A stretch of DNA of 64,000 nucleotides, taken from Cochlodiniinecator piscidefendens. Its GTDB lineage: Bacteria > Pseudomonadota > Alphaproteobacteria > Rhodobacterales > Rhodobacteraceae. Where the stretch lies: NCBI RefSeq assembly GCF_011326755.1, contig NZ_JAAOIE010000009.1, forward strand, positions 33,758 to 97,757, in the 5' to 3' direction. Of this stretch, positions 44,735-53,021 are shown one piece after another. The translations under genes and the position numbers were made by a program. The notes beneath the pieces are model-generated. The model had not been told where the DNA came from. It ran no database searches and saw only the letters and a list, made by a program, of their open reading frames with translations. Position 1 is the first letter of the stretch, and every line of letters starts with the position of its first letter.

Positions 44735-45727
44735 ATGACTAAATCTATCACTAAAACACTTGCGATGCTGTCAACATCAGCATGCGTTGCTATGGGCGCG
44801 ACTGCGGGTTTCGCAGAAACTTGGGACATGCCAATGGCCTATTCCGCGACCAACTTCCATTCTGCTGTTGGCGCTGAGTTTGCATCATGCGTGACTGCGG
44901 GTACTGGCGGCGATCTTGAAATCGTAACGCACCCGGGCGGCTCATTGTTTGCCGGTGCTGAAATCAAACGCGCCATTCAAACAGGTCAGGTCAATATCGG
45001 CGAACGCCTCTTGTCTGGTCACCAGAATGAAAACGCATTGTTTGGCTTTGACTCCATCCCGTTCCTCGCAACATCATTTGATGATTCAGAGCGTCTGTGG
45101 GAAGCGGCCAAAGGCCCGTTGACTGATCTGCTTGCTGAACAAAACCTGCATCTTTTGTATGCGGTGCCATGGCCAGCGCAGGGTCTCTATTTTGATCGCG
45201 AAATCAACTCTGTTGCTGAAATGGAAGGCATCAAGTTCCGGTCATACAACAACGCAACTGCGCGTTTGGCCGAACTATCAGGCATGTTGCCAGTACAGAT
45301 CGAAGCCGCTGAAATCAGCCAAGCCTTTGCAACAGGTGTTGCGGAATCCATGGTGTCCTCTGGTTCAACCGGATATGACCGCCAAGTTTGGGAAAGCCTG
45401 TCACACTTCTACGAAGTTGATGCATGGTTGCCACGCAACTACGTTCTCGTGAACCTTGATGCATGGAACGGTCTCAGCGCAGAAACCCAAAACGTCATGA
45501 ACGGCTGTTCTGTTGTTGCGGAATACGCAGGCGACTGGCGTTCCATTCAGTACACAGACTTTACCCTGAATGAACTGGCTGCAAACGGCATGACCGTTGG
45601 CCCAGCAGGCGAAGGTCTGACCGCTGAATTGCGTGAATTTGGTGTGATCATGACCAATGAATGGCTCGAAGCGACGGGCGATCAAGGTCAGGCCATTGTT
45701 GACGCGTTCCACGCCTCTTCTAACTAA
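44735..45727 (+). CDS. dctP: TRAP transporter substrate-binding protein DctP
   Basis: Periplasmic solute receptor, 330 residues, with a signal peptide (LAMLSTSACVAMGATAGFA, then ETWDMP). The DctP fold shows HPGGSLFAGAEIKRAIQTGQ (about 68-87) and the conserved Arg-containing segment GIKFRSYNNATARLAEL (about 165-181) that normally binds the ligand carboxylate. Carboxylate or amino-acid-like solute expected. A GC-rich hairpin separates it from the permease genes. Confidence 0.92.
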   Translation: MTKSITKTLAMLSTSACVAMGATAGFAETWDMPMAYSATNFHSAVGAEFASCVTAGTGGDLEIVTHPGGSLFAGAEIKRAIQTGQVNIGERLLSGHQNENALFGFDSIPFLATSFDDSERLWEAAKGPLTDLLAEQNLHLLYAVPWPAQGLYFDREINSVAEMEGIKFRSYNNATARLAELSGMLPVQIEAAEISQAFATGVAESMVSSGSTGYDRQVWESLSHFYEVDAWLPRNYVLVNLDAWNGLSAETQNVMNGCSVVAEYAGDWRSIQYTDFTLNELAANGMTVGPAGEGLTAELREFGVIMTNEWLEATGDQGQAIVDAFHASSN

Positions 45728-45746
45728 GATCATCTGATCCTTAAGC

Positions 45747-45772
45747 GCCCCCGGTGACCTTTCGTCGGGGGC
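45747..45772 (+). terminator. intercistronic hairpin between dctP and dctQ
   Basis: GCCCCCG and CGGGGGC arms around a 12-base loop, 19 bases after the dctP stop, followed by AATTC rather than a T run. Likely reduces read-through or protects the dctP mRNA, giving excess binding protein. Confidence 0.6.
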
Positions 45773-45797
45773 AATTCATAACAAAGGGACGGGACAG

Positions 45798-46328
45798 ATG
45801 ACCAACCTCGGCAAAGCAGCACGCCGGTTTCTGGACGGGCTGTATCTCACAGGGGGCATACTTGCGTCCCTTTTTCTAATCGCAATTTTATTCCTGATCG
45901 TCGTGCAAATGGTGGCACGCTGGACTGGCGAAGCCTTTGTTGGCGCGCCGGACTACGCAGGTTACTGCATGGCCGCCTCATCGTTTTTGGCGCTGGCCTA
46001 TGCACTGAACAAAGGCAACCACATTCGGGTCAGCCTGCTGTTGTCCGCGTTGGGCAAATACCGCCGCATCGGTGAAATCTGGTGCTTTAGCGTTGGGACG
46101 TTTCTGTCACTGTTCTTTGCCTATTACGCGATCAAAACCATGATGGGGTCGATCCGTTGGAACGACATCAGCCCCGGACAGGATGCAACCCCACTTTGGA
46201 TTCCACAAATGGCCATGGTCGCGGGTGTGTGCCTATTGGCGATTGCCTTTATCGATCACCTCGTGCGGTTGCTGTTTGTCGGCAATCATAACATTCAAGA
46301 AGAAGCGCTCGATGCGCATACGGAGTAA
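45798..46328 (+). CDS. dctQ: TRAP transporter small permease DctQ
   Basis: Four-helix inner-membrane protein of 176 residues. Hydrophobic segments at about 15-40, 52-70, 92-112 and 130-155; the RVSLLL and LALAYALNKGNHIR (about 64-77) region is typical of DctQ. SD AAGGGACGGG before the ATG. Partner of DctM, whose gene follows 5 bases on. Confidence 0.9.
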   Translation: MTNLGKAARRFLDGLYLTGGILASLFLIAILFLIVVQMVARWTGEAFVGAPDYAGYCMAASSFLALAYALNKGNHIRVSLLLSALGKYRRIGEIWCFSVGTFLSLFFAYYAIKTMMGSIRWNDISPGQDATPLWIPQMAMVAGVCLLAIAFIDHLVRLLFVGNHNIQEEALDAHTE

Positions 46329-46333
46329 CTGAT

Positions 46334-47650
46334 ATGGAAGAATTTTATCTGATCAGCATTTTCCTGTTTGCGCTGTTTTTCTTACTGGGCACAGGGGTTT
46401 GGGTTGGCTTGGCGCTGTTTGGTGTGGCCTACCTCGGGCTAGAAATGTTCACCTCACGGCCTGCAGGTGATGCGATGCTCACCCGGATTTGGACCGGCAG
46501 TTCCAGCTGGACATTGACCGCTTTGCCGCTGTTCATCTGGATGGGCGAGATCCTCTATCGAAGTCGATTATCCCAGGATATGTTCCGCGGCCTTGCCCCG
46601 TGGATGTCACGCCTGCCCGGTGGGCTTGTCCATACAAATATCGTGGGCTGTACCATCTTTGCGGCGGTGTCCGGATCATCTGCGGCGACCCTGACCACTG
46701 TTGGTAAAATGTCGATCCCAGAGCTGCGCAAACGTGGCTATCCTGAATACATGATCATCGGCACCCTTGCTGGTGCGGCTACCCTTGGCCTGATGATCCC
46801 GCCCTCGCTCACCTTGATCGTTTACGGTGTTGCGGTCGAACAATCCATTCGCGCGCTCTTTATCGCGGGGCTTCTGCCGGGTCTGGTTCTGGCGCTTTTG
46901 TTCATGACCTACGTGGCTGCATGGTCCTTTGTGCGCAAATCCGAAGTTCCGGTGATCGCCGAAAAAATGTCCTTTGGGGAAAAGATAGCGGAGTCGCGGT
47001 TCCTGATCCCAGTGATCATTTTGATCCTCGCGGTGATTGGGTCGATGTATGGCGGCATTGCCACCGCAACCGAAGCCGCCGCGATTGGCGTTATCGGGTC
47101 GTTGCTGTTGGCGGGCGTTCAGGGGTCTTTGACGTGGAAAGCCTTCGTCGAAAGCCTGCTTGGCGCGACACGCACCTCTGCGATGATTGCGCTGATCCTC
47201 ATGGGGGCCACGGCGCTGACCCTCGCGATGGGCTTTACCGGTCTTCCGCGTGCATTGGCCGAATGGATTGATACGCTGCAACTGTCGCGGTTTTCGCTCT
47301 TGGTTGCCTTGATGTTCTTTTACATCGTGCTTGGCATGTTCCTCGACGGGATTTCATCCGTTGTTTTGACCATGGCCATCGTGCAACCGATGATCGTGAA
47401 CGCCGGGATTGATTTGATCTGGTTTGGTATCTTTATTGTGGTGGTGGTCGAAATGGCCCAAATCACGCCGCCGATCGGATTTAACCTGTTTGTCCTTCAG
47501 GGCATGACGAAACACGAAATGGGATATATCGCCAAAACCGCCCTGCCCCTGTTTGGGATCATGGTTGTGATGGTGTTCTTGTTGATCTTCTTCCCAGAGA
47601 TCGCAACCTATCTGCCAGACAATATGCGACAAGTCGCCGGCGGCGGTTAG
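46334..47650 (+). CDS. dctM: TRAP transporter large permease DctM
   Basis: Inner-membrane permease of 438 residues with about 12 TM segments. AAVSGSSAATLTTVGKMSIP (about 113-132) and LMIPPSLTLIVYGVAVEQSI (about 154-173) are the diagnostic DctM blocks; a second copy of the repeat, TPPIGFNLFVLQG (about 378), is near the end. Completes the transporter with dctP and dctQ, and a strong terminator follows. Confidence 0.94.
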   Translation: MEEFYLISIFLFALFFLLGTGVWVGLALFGVAYLGLEMFTSRPAGDAMLTRIWTGSSSWTLTALPLFIWMGEILYRSRLSQDMFRGLAPWMSRLPGGLVHTNIVGCTIFAAVSGSSAATLTTVGKMSIPELRKRGYPEYMIIGTLAGAATLGLMIPPSLTLIVYGVAVEQSIRALFIAGLLPGLVLALLFMTYVAAWSFVRKSEVPVIAEKMSFGEKIAESRFLIPVIILILAVIGSMYGGIATATEAAAIGVIGSLLLAGVQGSLTWKAFVESLLGATRTSAMIALILMGATALTLAMGFTGLPRALAEWIDTLQLSRFSLLVALMFFYIVLGMFLDGISSVVLTMAIVQPMIVNAGIDLIWFGIFIVVVVEMAQITPPIGFNLFVLQGMTKHEMGYIAKTALPLFGIMVVMVFLLIFFPEIATYLPDNMRQVAGGG

Positions 47651-47670
47651 ATGCGGTCATGACACCACCT

Positions 47671-47699
47671 GAACGCGCCTTTACGGCGCGTTCTTTTTT
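47671..47699 (+). terminator. strong rho-independent terminator after dctM
   Basis: GAACGCGCC at 47671-47679 pairs perfectly with GGCGCGTTC at 47685-47693 around a 5-base loop, followed by six T. Confidence 0.9.
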
Positions 47700-47710
47700 G
47701 GAACACCTTT

Positions 47711-48637
47711 ATGCATCACTTCCTAATCTGGTCTGGTCAGCGCGCCCGTTACATCCTCATTTTGGGCTGTATCGCCGCGCTGTTTGTGCCTTCGATTTCG
47801 ACCCTAATGCGCCCATTATTGCCGCTTTTGATTGTCATGGTTCTGGGGGTTTCTATCGCGCGGATTGATCTGATTTCATTTGCGCACGGCCTGCTGTCCC
47901 TGCGCCATGTTGCAGGCCTTGTCATCACCAGCCTGCTGATTATGCCGCTGACCTCTTTGGTGATGTATGTGCTTTTGAATACGCTTCCTTTGGCGCAACC
48001 CTATGTCATTACCGGGGTTCTGTTCGCGCTTGCGCCGCCTTTATCTTCGGCGGCGGGTTTGTGTTTTATCCTTGGATATGACGCCCGGCGCGCGCTCGAA
48101 GTTACGCTGATCGCAACTCTTATGGCGCCACTGACAGGGCCGATCATGTTAGGCGTTTTGCTGCCTGACCTGCCCAGCCCAACCACCACAGCGCTGATCC
48201 TCAAACTTAGCGGAATGATTGGCGGCGGTCTTTTGATGGGGGCGATCATTCAAATGCTGATGGGCCGCAGTCGTATTGCCGCCCTTAAGTACGAATTTGA
48301 CGCCATTTCCGCCTATACAATGGTGCTGTTTGTACTGCCGCTGTTTGACGGCGTTGGGGTTGCGATATTGGCAGATCCGCTGCGGGCGGCCTTGGTGCTT
48401 TGCTTTGCAATGACGCTCAATTTTGGCAGCCACATCATGGTCCGTAAAATCGCCCCAACCTCTGATGAAACCGCAGGCGCGCTTGGCCTGATGTGGGGCA
48501 ATCGCAATGTCGCGCTTTATATTGCGGCGCTGCCGTTTGATCCGTTCTTTAGCCTGTTTGTGGCGATGTATCAGGTGCCGATGTATGCCACGCCATTGGT
48601 GTTTGCGCGGCGCCCCATAAGCCGCGCACCCCAATAA
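47711..48637 (+). CDS. bile acid:sodium symporter-like (BASS/SBF-type) membrane protein
   Basis: Membrane protein of 308 residues with about nine or ten hydrophobic segments. The lead helix and RPLLPLLIVMVLGVSIARID (about 33-52), LFALAPPLSSAAGLCFILGYD (about 104-124) and GLMWGNRNVALYIAALP (about 262-278) resemble the crossing-helix regions of the BASS family. The exact subgroup is not clear. Starts just after the dctM terminator, so it has its own promoter or is weakly read through. Ends before a bidirectional terminator at 48641. Confidence 0.72.
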   Translation: MHHFLIWSGQRARYILILGCIAALFVPSISTLMRPLLPLLIVMVLGVSIARIDLISFAHGLLSLRHVAGLVITSLLIMPLTSLVMYVLLNTLPLAQPYVITGVLFALAPPLSSAAGLCFILGYDARRALEVTLIATLMAPLTGPIMLGVLLPDLPSPTTTALILKLSGMIGGGLLMGAIIQMLMGRSRIAALKYEFDAISAYTMVLFVLPLFDGVGVAILADPLRAALVLCFAMTLNFGSHIMVRKIAPTSDETAGALGLMWGNRNVALYIAALPFDPFFSLFVAMYQVPMYATPLVFARRPISRAPQ

Positions 48638-48640
48638 AAA

Positions 48641-48673
48641 GACGGCGCAGCGAATGGGCATCGCTACGCCGTC
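48641..48673. terminator. bidirectional terminator between convergent genes
   Basis: GACGGCG plus AGCGA pairs with TCGCT plus CGCCGTC (12 pairs with a C/A mismatch between the two parts) around a 7-base loop; AAAAA precedes it. It lies between the transporter gene ending at 48637 and the minus-strand gene ending at 48709. A second small stem (CATGCAC / GTGCATG, 48678-48704) follows. Confidence 0.75.
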
Positions 48674-48708
48674 CAGACATGCACCTCAGGAAAAGGAGTG
48701 CATGAACA

Positions 48709-49125
48709 TCAGTGCAGGCGCTTACCCGCACTGTCGCAGCTTGCGCTGCAATCTAGAATAATCGGTTGCGCCGGGGCGCAGCGTTCAGCCAATTCAAAAA
48801 GGGTGCGATGTTCGCGCGACCCTTCTTCAAAGCTTTCGCCAACCAGAAACACAACAATGTCACCGTCCCAGGCCAAATCCAGCGTTTCACTGAGTTGCAC
48901 GTCATACGGGCTGTTCACAGCAAAGCTGCGATCCGCTGGGCATATCTGCGCAAAACGTGACAGTAGCATTTCGCGATCACCCGACAGGGCCACCACCGAA
49001 ACAAAACCGTCAGTGTCGATAGATTTGATCCGTTGTGCGCCCTGTTGCAGCACATCTGTCAGCGCTGCAAATTTTTGGGACGCACCCGTTTTCATTGTCG
49101 TAAAATCCGGCTCGATCATGGTCAT
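48709..49125 (-). CDS. hypothetical protein in the malate-CoA ligase operon
   Basis: Protein of 138 residues with no recognised domain. It alternates beta-type hydrophobic strands (GFVSVVALSG, DGDIVVFLVGES, QPIILDCSAS) with helices, suggesting a small alpha/beta fold, and has four Cys including a C-terminal CSASC pair (about 129-133). Start ATG overlaps the stop of the ligase alpha subunit as ATGA, so it is translated with the ligase and is probably functionally tied to it, for example as an accessory or regulatory subunit. That role is inference. Confidence 0.7.
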   Translation of the reverse strand: MTMIEPDFTTMKTGASQKFAALTDVLQQGAQRIKSIDTDGFVSVVALSGDREMLLSRFAQICPADRSFAVNSPYDVQLSETLDLAWDGDIVVFLVGESFEEGSREHRTLFELAERCAPAQPIILDCSASCDSAGKRLH

Positions 49126-50003
49126 CCCAGCATTTCCTTTACAGTTTCGCCAAAGGCAGATGGCGTCGGCACGATGGTCACGCCTGCATCTTTGAGGATC
49201 ACAACCTTTTCCTGCGCGCTTTCGCCAAAGGCCTGAACAATCGCGCCAGCGTGGCCCATTGTCCGCCCTTTTGGCGCCGAAAGACCGGCAATGTAGGCCG
49301 CGACAGGTTTGGTCATATGATCGCGAATGTATTCGGCAGCTTCGGCTTCTTGTGGGCCGCCGATTTCGCCAACCAGAACAACCGCGTCTGTGTCAGGATC
49401 GTTTTCAAACAGTTCCAGAATATCGCGGAAGGATGAGCCGTTGATCGGATCACCACCAATCCCGATAGAGGATGAAACGCCAATACCGAACTCTTTCATC
49501 TGCGATGCGGCTTCATATCCCAATGTGCCGGAACGCCCGATGATCCCAACGCGACCCGGAAGATAGATATGGGGCGGCATAAGACCTGCAAAGGCTTCGC
49601 CCGGTGTGATGATACCCGCGCAGTTTGGTCCGATCAGGCGCATGCGTTTTTCCGCTTTATAGCGGCGCATAAACCGTTTCACCCGGATCATATCTTGGGC
49701 GGGAATACCGTCCGCAATACAAACGGTGGTTTTGATGCCTGCGTCTGCGGCTTCCATCAATGCATCTGCTGCAAAGGGGGGCGGCACAAAGGCGATCGCC
49801 ACCTCGGCACCGGTTTCAGCAACCGCACCTTTGATGGTGTTGAACACAGGCAGGCCCAAATGCGTGGTGCCACCTTTGCCCGGCGTAACACCACCGACAA
49901 CATTGGTGCCGTATTCCATCATTTCTTGAGCGTGGAAACTCCCGATACGTCCGGTGAACCCAAGGATCAGAACAGGTGTGTCTTTGTTGATAAGGATCGA
50001 CAT
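49122..50003 (-). CDS. mtkB: malate-CoA ligase (succinyl-CoA synthetase-like) alpha subunit
   Basis: CoA-binding subunit of 293 residues. LILGFTGRIGSFHAQEMMEYGTN (parts about 12-34) is the CoA-binding Rossmann region, GPNCAGIITPGE (about 123) is conserved, and the phosphohistidine is in GHAGAIVQAFGES (about 254-266). Adjacent malyl-CoA lyase points to malate rather than succinate as acid substrate, as in the serine cycle enzyme MtkB; sequence alone cannot exclude succinyl-CoA synthetase. Starts 2 bases after the beta subunit stop. Confidence 0.82.
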   Translation of the reverse strand: MSILINKDTPVLILGFTGRIGSFHAQEMMEYGTNVVGGVTPGKGGTTHLGLPVFNTIKGAVAETGAEVAIAFVPPPFAADALMEAADAGIKTTVCIADGIPAQDMIRVKRFMRRYKAEKRMRLIGPNCAGIITPGEAFAGLMPPHIYLPGRVGIIGRSGTLGYEAASQMKEFGIGVSSSIGIGGDPINGSSFRDILELFENDPDTDAVVLVGEIGGPQEAEAAEYIRDHMTKPVAAYIAGLSAPKGRTMGHAGAIVQAFGESAQEKVVILKDAGVTIVPTPSAFGETVKEMLG

Positions 50004-50005
50004 GA

Positions 50006-51175
50006 TTAAGCCCCTGCTTTCCAGGCGGATACAACTTTGTCCGCAGCTTCTGCCAATGATCCGGCTGTCACGATGTTCAAACCTGAATCATCCAGAATTT
50101 TCTGACCTTCCTCAAAGTTGGTGCCAGACAGGCGCACAACGAGTGGAATTTTCAGCTCAAGCTCTTGCACCGCGCGCACAACACCCTCAGCGATCCAATC
50201 GCACCGGTTGATCCCCGCAAAGATGTTCACCAAGATCGCTTCGACCTCAGGGTCATTCAGAACCGCACGGAATGATTTCAAAACCCGCTCAGGTGACGCG
50301 CCGCCGCCCACATCCAAGAAGTTCGCAGGTTCACCACCCGCCATCTTGATCATATCAAGCGTCGCCATCGCCAGACCTGCACCATTTACGATGCAGCCAA
50401 TTTTACCCTCTAGCCCGATGTAGTTCAGGCCGCGGTCATTGGCGTAGGTTTCGCGTTGGTCTTCTTGGCTTTTGTCGCGCAGTTCTGAAATCTCAGGACG
50501 GCGGAACAGCGCGTTATCATCGAATGACATTTTGGCGTCGAGCGCGACGATGTCGCCAGCGCCAGTCACAACCAACGGGTTGATTTCAACCATGGTCGCA
50601 TCCAGATCGCGGAACGCTTTGTAACACCCGATAATCGTTTTTACGGCCTGCGGGATCATCCCGGCATCAAGACCGAGCGAGAACGCGATTTCGCGCGCCT
50701 GAAACGGTTCCATCCCAACAGCCGGATCCACAACAGAGCGGATCAATGTGTCTGGATGTTCTTCTGAGATTTGTTCAATCTCCATCCCACCCGCAGCAGA
50801 GGCCACAACGACAACACGCTCTTCGGTGCGGTCCAACACAAACCCAAGGTAAATTTCCTGGGCGATGTCTGACGCTTCTTCAACGTACAGACGTCCGACC
50901 AGTTTACCACCGGGGCCGGTTTGGTGCGTAACCAATTTGCGGCCCAGCATGAATTCAGCGGCATCAAGCACCTCTGACTCAGAGCTACACACACGAACGC
51001 CACCAGCTTTGCCGCGCGCGCCCGAATGAATTTGTGCTTTGACGACCCAACGATCACCGCCAATTTCCTGACAACGATAGGCCGCCTGTTCCGGGCTGTA
51101 TGCGATGCCACCCCGTGGCACCGCGACCCCGAATTTAGCCAAAAGGTTTTTGGCCTGATATTCGTGGATATCCAT
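50006..51175 (-). CDS. mtkA: malate-CoA ligase (succinyl-CoA synthetase-like) beta subunit
   Basis: ATP-grasp subunit of 389 residues. [17 protein letters not shown] (1-17) and [19 protein letters not shown] (about 44-62) are the nucleotide-binding part; the C-terminal half has [20 protein letters not shown] (about 266-285), the loop GGGASPERV and [12 protein letters not shown] (about 344) for the second phosphohistidine site. Pairs with the alpha subunit. Operon order lyase, beta, alpha is as expected for a malyl-CoA module. The starting gene gap to the lyase is 5 bases. Confidence 0.85.
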   Translation of the reverse strand: MDIHEYQAKNLLAKFGVAVPRGGIAYSPEQAAYRCQEIGGDRWVVKAQIHSGARGKAGGVRVCSSESEVLDAAEFMLGRKLVTHQTGPGGKLVGRLYVEEASDIAQEIYLGFVLDRTEERVVVVASAAGGMEIEQISEEHPDTLIRSVVDPAVGMEPFQAREIAFSLGLDAGMIPQAVKTIIGCYKAFRDLDATMVEINPLVVTGAGDIVALDAKMSFDDNALFRRPEISELRDKSQEDQRETYANDRGLNYIGLEGKIGCIVNGAGLAMATLDMIKMAGGEPANFLDVGGGASPERVLKSFRAVLNDPEVEAILVNIFAGINRCDWIAEGVVRAVQELELKIPLVVRLSGTNFEEGQKILDDSGLNIVTAGSLAEAADKVVSAWKAGA

Positions 51176-51180
51176 TAGAA

Positions 51181-52125
51181 TTACCCCTGCTGCGCTGCGA
51201 TTGCGTTTGCAACCTCAAGCACGTTGTTGGCCATTTTTTCGCTCGCTGCGTCGATCATTTTACCGTCAAGCGATGCTGCGCCCTTGCCTTGGGCAGCCGC
51301 TTTTGCAAGCTCTTCCAAGATACGGCGTGCGCGGGTGACTTCGGCCTCAGGTGGGGAAAACACATCATTTGCCATTTCGATCTGGCTTGGGTGAATGGCC
51401 CATTTGCCCTCAATCCCGAGTGCAGCTGCGCGTTTCGCAGACAGGATATATCCATCCGGATCAGAGAAATCGCCAAACGGGCCATCAATCGCACGCAAAC
51501 CATAAGCGCGACACGCAACCGTCATACGTGACAACGCATAGTGCCATTGATCACCCGGATAATCAGGGTTCAGACCACCGATCACAACGGTACGCGCGCG
51601 GTTGGACGCCGCATAATCCGCCACACCAAAGTGCAGCGCCTCAAGACGTCCACCGCTGGATGCGATTGCCTCAACATTGGCCATGCCGAGTGCGGTTTCA
51701 ATCAGGGCTTCCATACCGATTTTATGGGTGAGGCCCATGGATTCTTCGATCTGGCTGACCATGGTTTCAACGGTGTACAAATCCGCAGGCACGCCAACCT
51801 TTGGCACAAGGATCGTATCAACATGCTGACCCGCTTGTTCCAAAATATCGACCACATCGCGGTACATATAATGTGTGTCGAGACCATTGATACGGATCGA
51901 CATGGTTTTACCTTTGCCGCGCCAATCAATGTCGTTCAGGGCCTCAATGATATTTTTGCGCGCTTGAACTTTATCGGGTGGCGCAACCGCATCTTCAAGA
52001 TCAAGAAAGATATAGTCGGCGGCGCTCTCGGCGGCCTTTTCGATCATTGTTGGGTTTGACCCCGGAACAGCCAATTCTGACCGTTGTAGACGTTGCTTTT
52101 TCAGCGGGTGCAAAGTGTAGCTCAT
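51181..52125 (-). CDS. mcl: malyl-CoA lyase (HpcH/HpaI/CitE family)
   Basis: CoA-ester lyase of 315 residues cleaving malyl-CoA to glyoxylate and acetyl-CoA (reversible). Family landmarks are [19 protein letters not shown] (about 16-34), [16 protein letters not shown] (about 37-52, acidic metal ligands), [15 protein letters not shown] (about 78), and the late [14 protein letters not shown] (about 238). The frame is open to 52170 but the ATG at 52125, with AGGGAT upstream, gives the usual N terminus. First gene of the operon mcl, mtkA, mtkB, unknown; divergent from a LuxR-type regulator. Confidence 0.9.
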   Translation of the reverse strand: MSYTLHPLKKQRLQRSELAVPGSNPTMIEKAAESAADYIFLDLEDAVAPPDKVQARKNIIEALNDIDWRGKGKTMSIRINGLDTHYMYRDVVDILEQAGQHVDTILVPKVGVPADLYTVETMVSQIEESMGLTHKIGMEALIETALGMANVEAIASSGGRLEALHFGVADYAASNRARTVVIGGLNPDYPGDQWHYALSRMTVACRAYGLRAIDGPFGDFSDPDGYILSAKRAAALGIEGKWAIHPSQIEMANDVFSPPEAEVTRARRILEELAKAAAQGKGAASLDGKMIDAASEKMANNVLEVANAIAAQQG

Positions 52126-52412
52126 GATGAAATCCCTGATTGCCGCCTCCCTCCCGAGGCCGCTTCGCAATCAGATTTGCGAAAAATTCACCATGCTAAC
52201 ACCTCCCCCTGAGTGGAAAAAGCACCCCGTGCGGGTAGACAATCCTACCCGTTTAGGGTATAAATTATGTATGCATTAGAATACTTTAACCTATCGTGCA
52301 CAAATTTTCCTTTCATAAACAATCTCCCTGCAAAAACCCGCGAAAAGCGTCGTTTTTGAACATCTGGCGGAATCTGTTCCCCTTCACTCTCTGCGCCTAG
52401 GGAGGACGGAAA
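52126..52412. promoter_or_regulatory. divergent promoter region between mcl operon and LuxR gene
   Basis: A 287-base gap. It has GC-rich DNA near the mcl side (CCTCCCTCCCGAGG) and A/T-rich DNA from 52255 to 52320, where both promoters are likely. The imperfect repeat GGGTAGACAATCCTACCC (arms GGGTAG and CTACCC, 52232-52249) is a plausible operator. No ORF. Confidence 0.45.
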
Positions 52413-53021
52413 ATGACATTGACTGTTTGTATAGCAGATCAAAGTGCGCTGGTATGCCAAGGTATCGCCGCCATGCTTTCACCTATGGAAAATGTCGATG
52501 TCGTCGGAACAGCAACCTCTTTGGGGGCATTGGTAACAACCATGGTTAACGCCCCAGAAGACACAATTCTGGTCACGGGTTTGCGTCTGGTTGATGGGGA
52601 CATCACCCATTTTCTACCCAACCTACGCCGTCAGGGCTTCACCCCAATCACCATTGCACTGGCCAACGCGAATGAGGCCACGCTTGCCAAACTCGCGGTG
52701 CGCGAAGGGGCCACCGGCATTTGCTTGATTGATCATGTACAAGATCAACTGCCCCAGATGCTGCACAGCGTGGCGCGCGGCGTATCCTGCCTGCCCACCA
52801 CATTGCTGGAACGGATCGTGCGCGACAACGCCAATCCGTTGACCAAACGGGAACATGAAATTCTAGAATGCCTCGCCCAGGGGTTAACCAACTTTCAGCT
52901 TTCGACCCGGTTGGGCATTTCAGAGAACACAATAAAATATAACCTCAAGGTGATTTATCAAAAGCTAGAGGTGAATTCGCGCGGTGCCGCCATTTCTAAG
53001 TTTTTCTCTGGCGGCTTTTAA
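52413..53021 (+). CDS. LuxR-type regulator with degenerate receiver domain
   Basis: Regulator of 202 residues. The N-terminal 120 residues fold-match a NarL-type receiver, but the phosphoacceptor Asp (expected about 56) falls in ILVTGLRLVDG where Gly or Thr stands instead, and the conserved Lys (expected about 106) is Ile in GATGICLID. Only the first acidic residue (Asp9) remains. The C-terminal HTH (LTKREHEILECLAQGLTNFQ then LSTRLGISENTIKYNLKVIY, about 142-181) is intact. It therefore probably works without phosphorylation. Divergent from the mcl operon. Its 3' end overlaps the convergent arsJ gene by 4 bases. SD GGGAGGA upstream. Confidence 0.85.
   Translation: MTLTVCIADQSALVCQGIAAMLSPMENVDVVGTATSLGALVTTMVNAPEDTILVTGLRLVDGDITHFLPNLRRQGFTPITIALANANEATLAKLAVREGATGICLIDHVQDQLPQMLHSVARGVSCLPTTLLERIVRDNANPLTKREHEILECLAQGLTNFQLSTRLGISENTIKYNLKVIYQKLEVNSRGAAISKFFSGGF

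Noticed and set aside
46676..47281. Minus-strand frame of 201 codons
   Set aside because: Antisense to dctM. Its composition is the typical mirror of a membrane protein gene (Arg/His/Gln-rich).
48678..48704. CATGCAC/GTGCATG stem as a separate terminator
   Set aside because: No T run on either strand and it lies next to a better terminator at 48641, so it is mentioned but not called.
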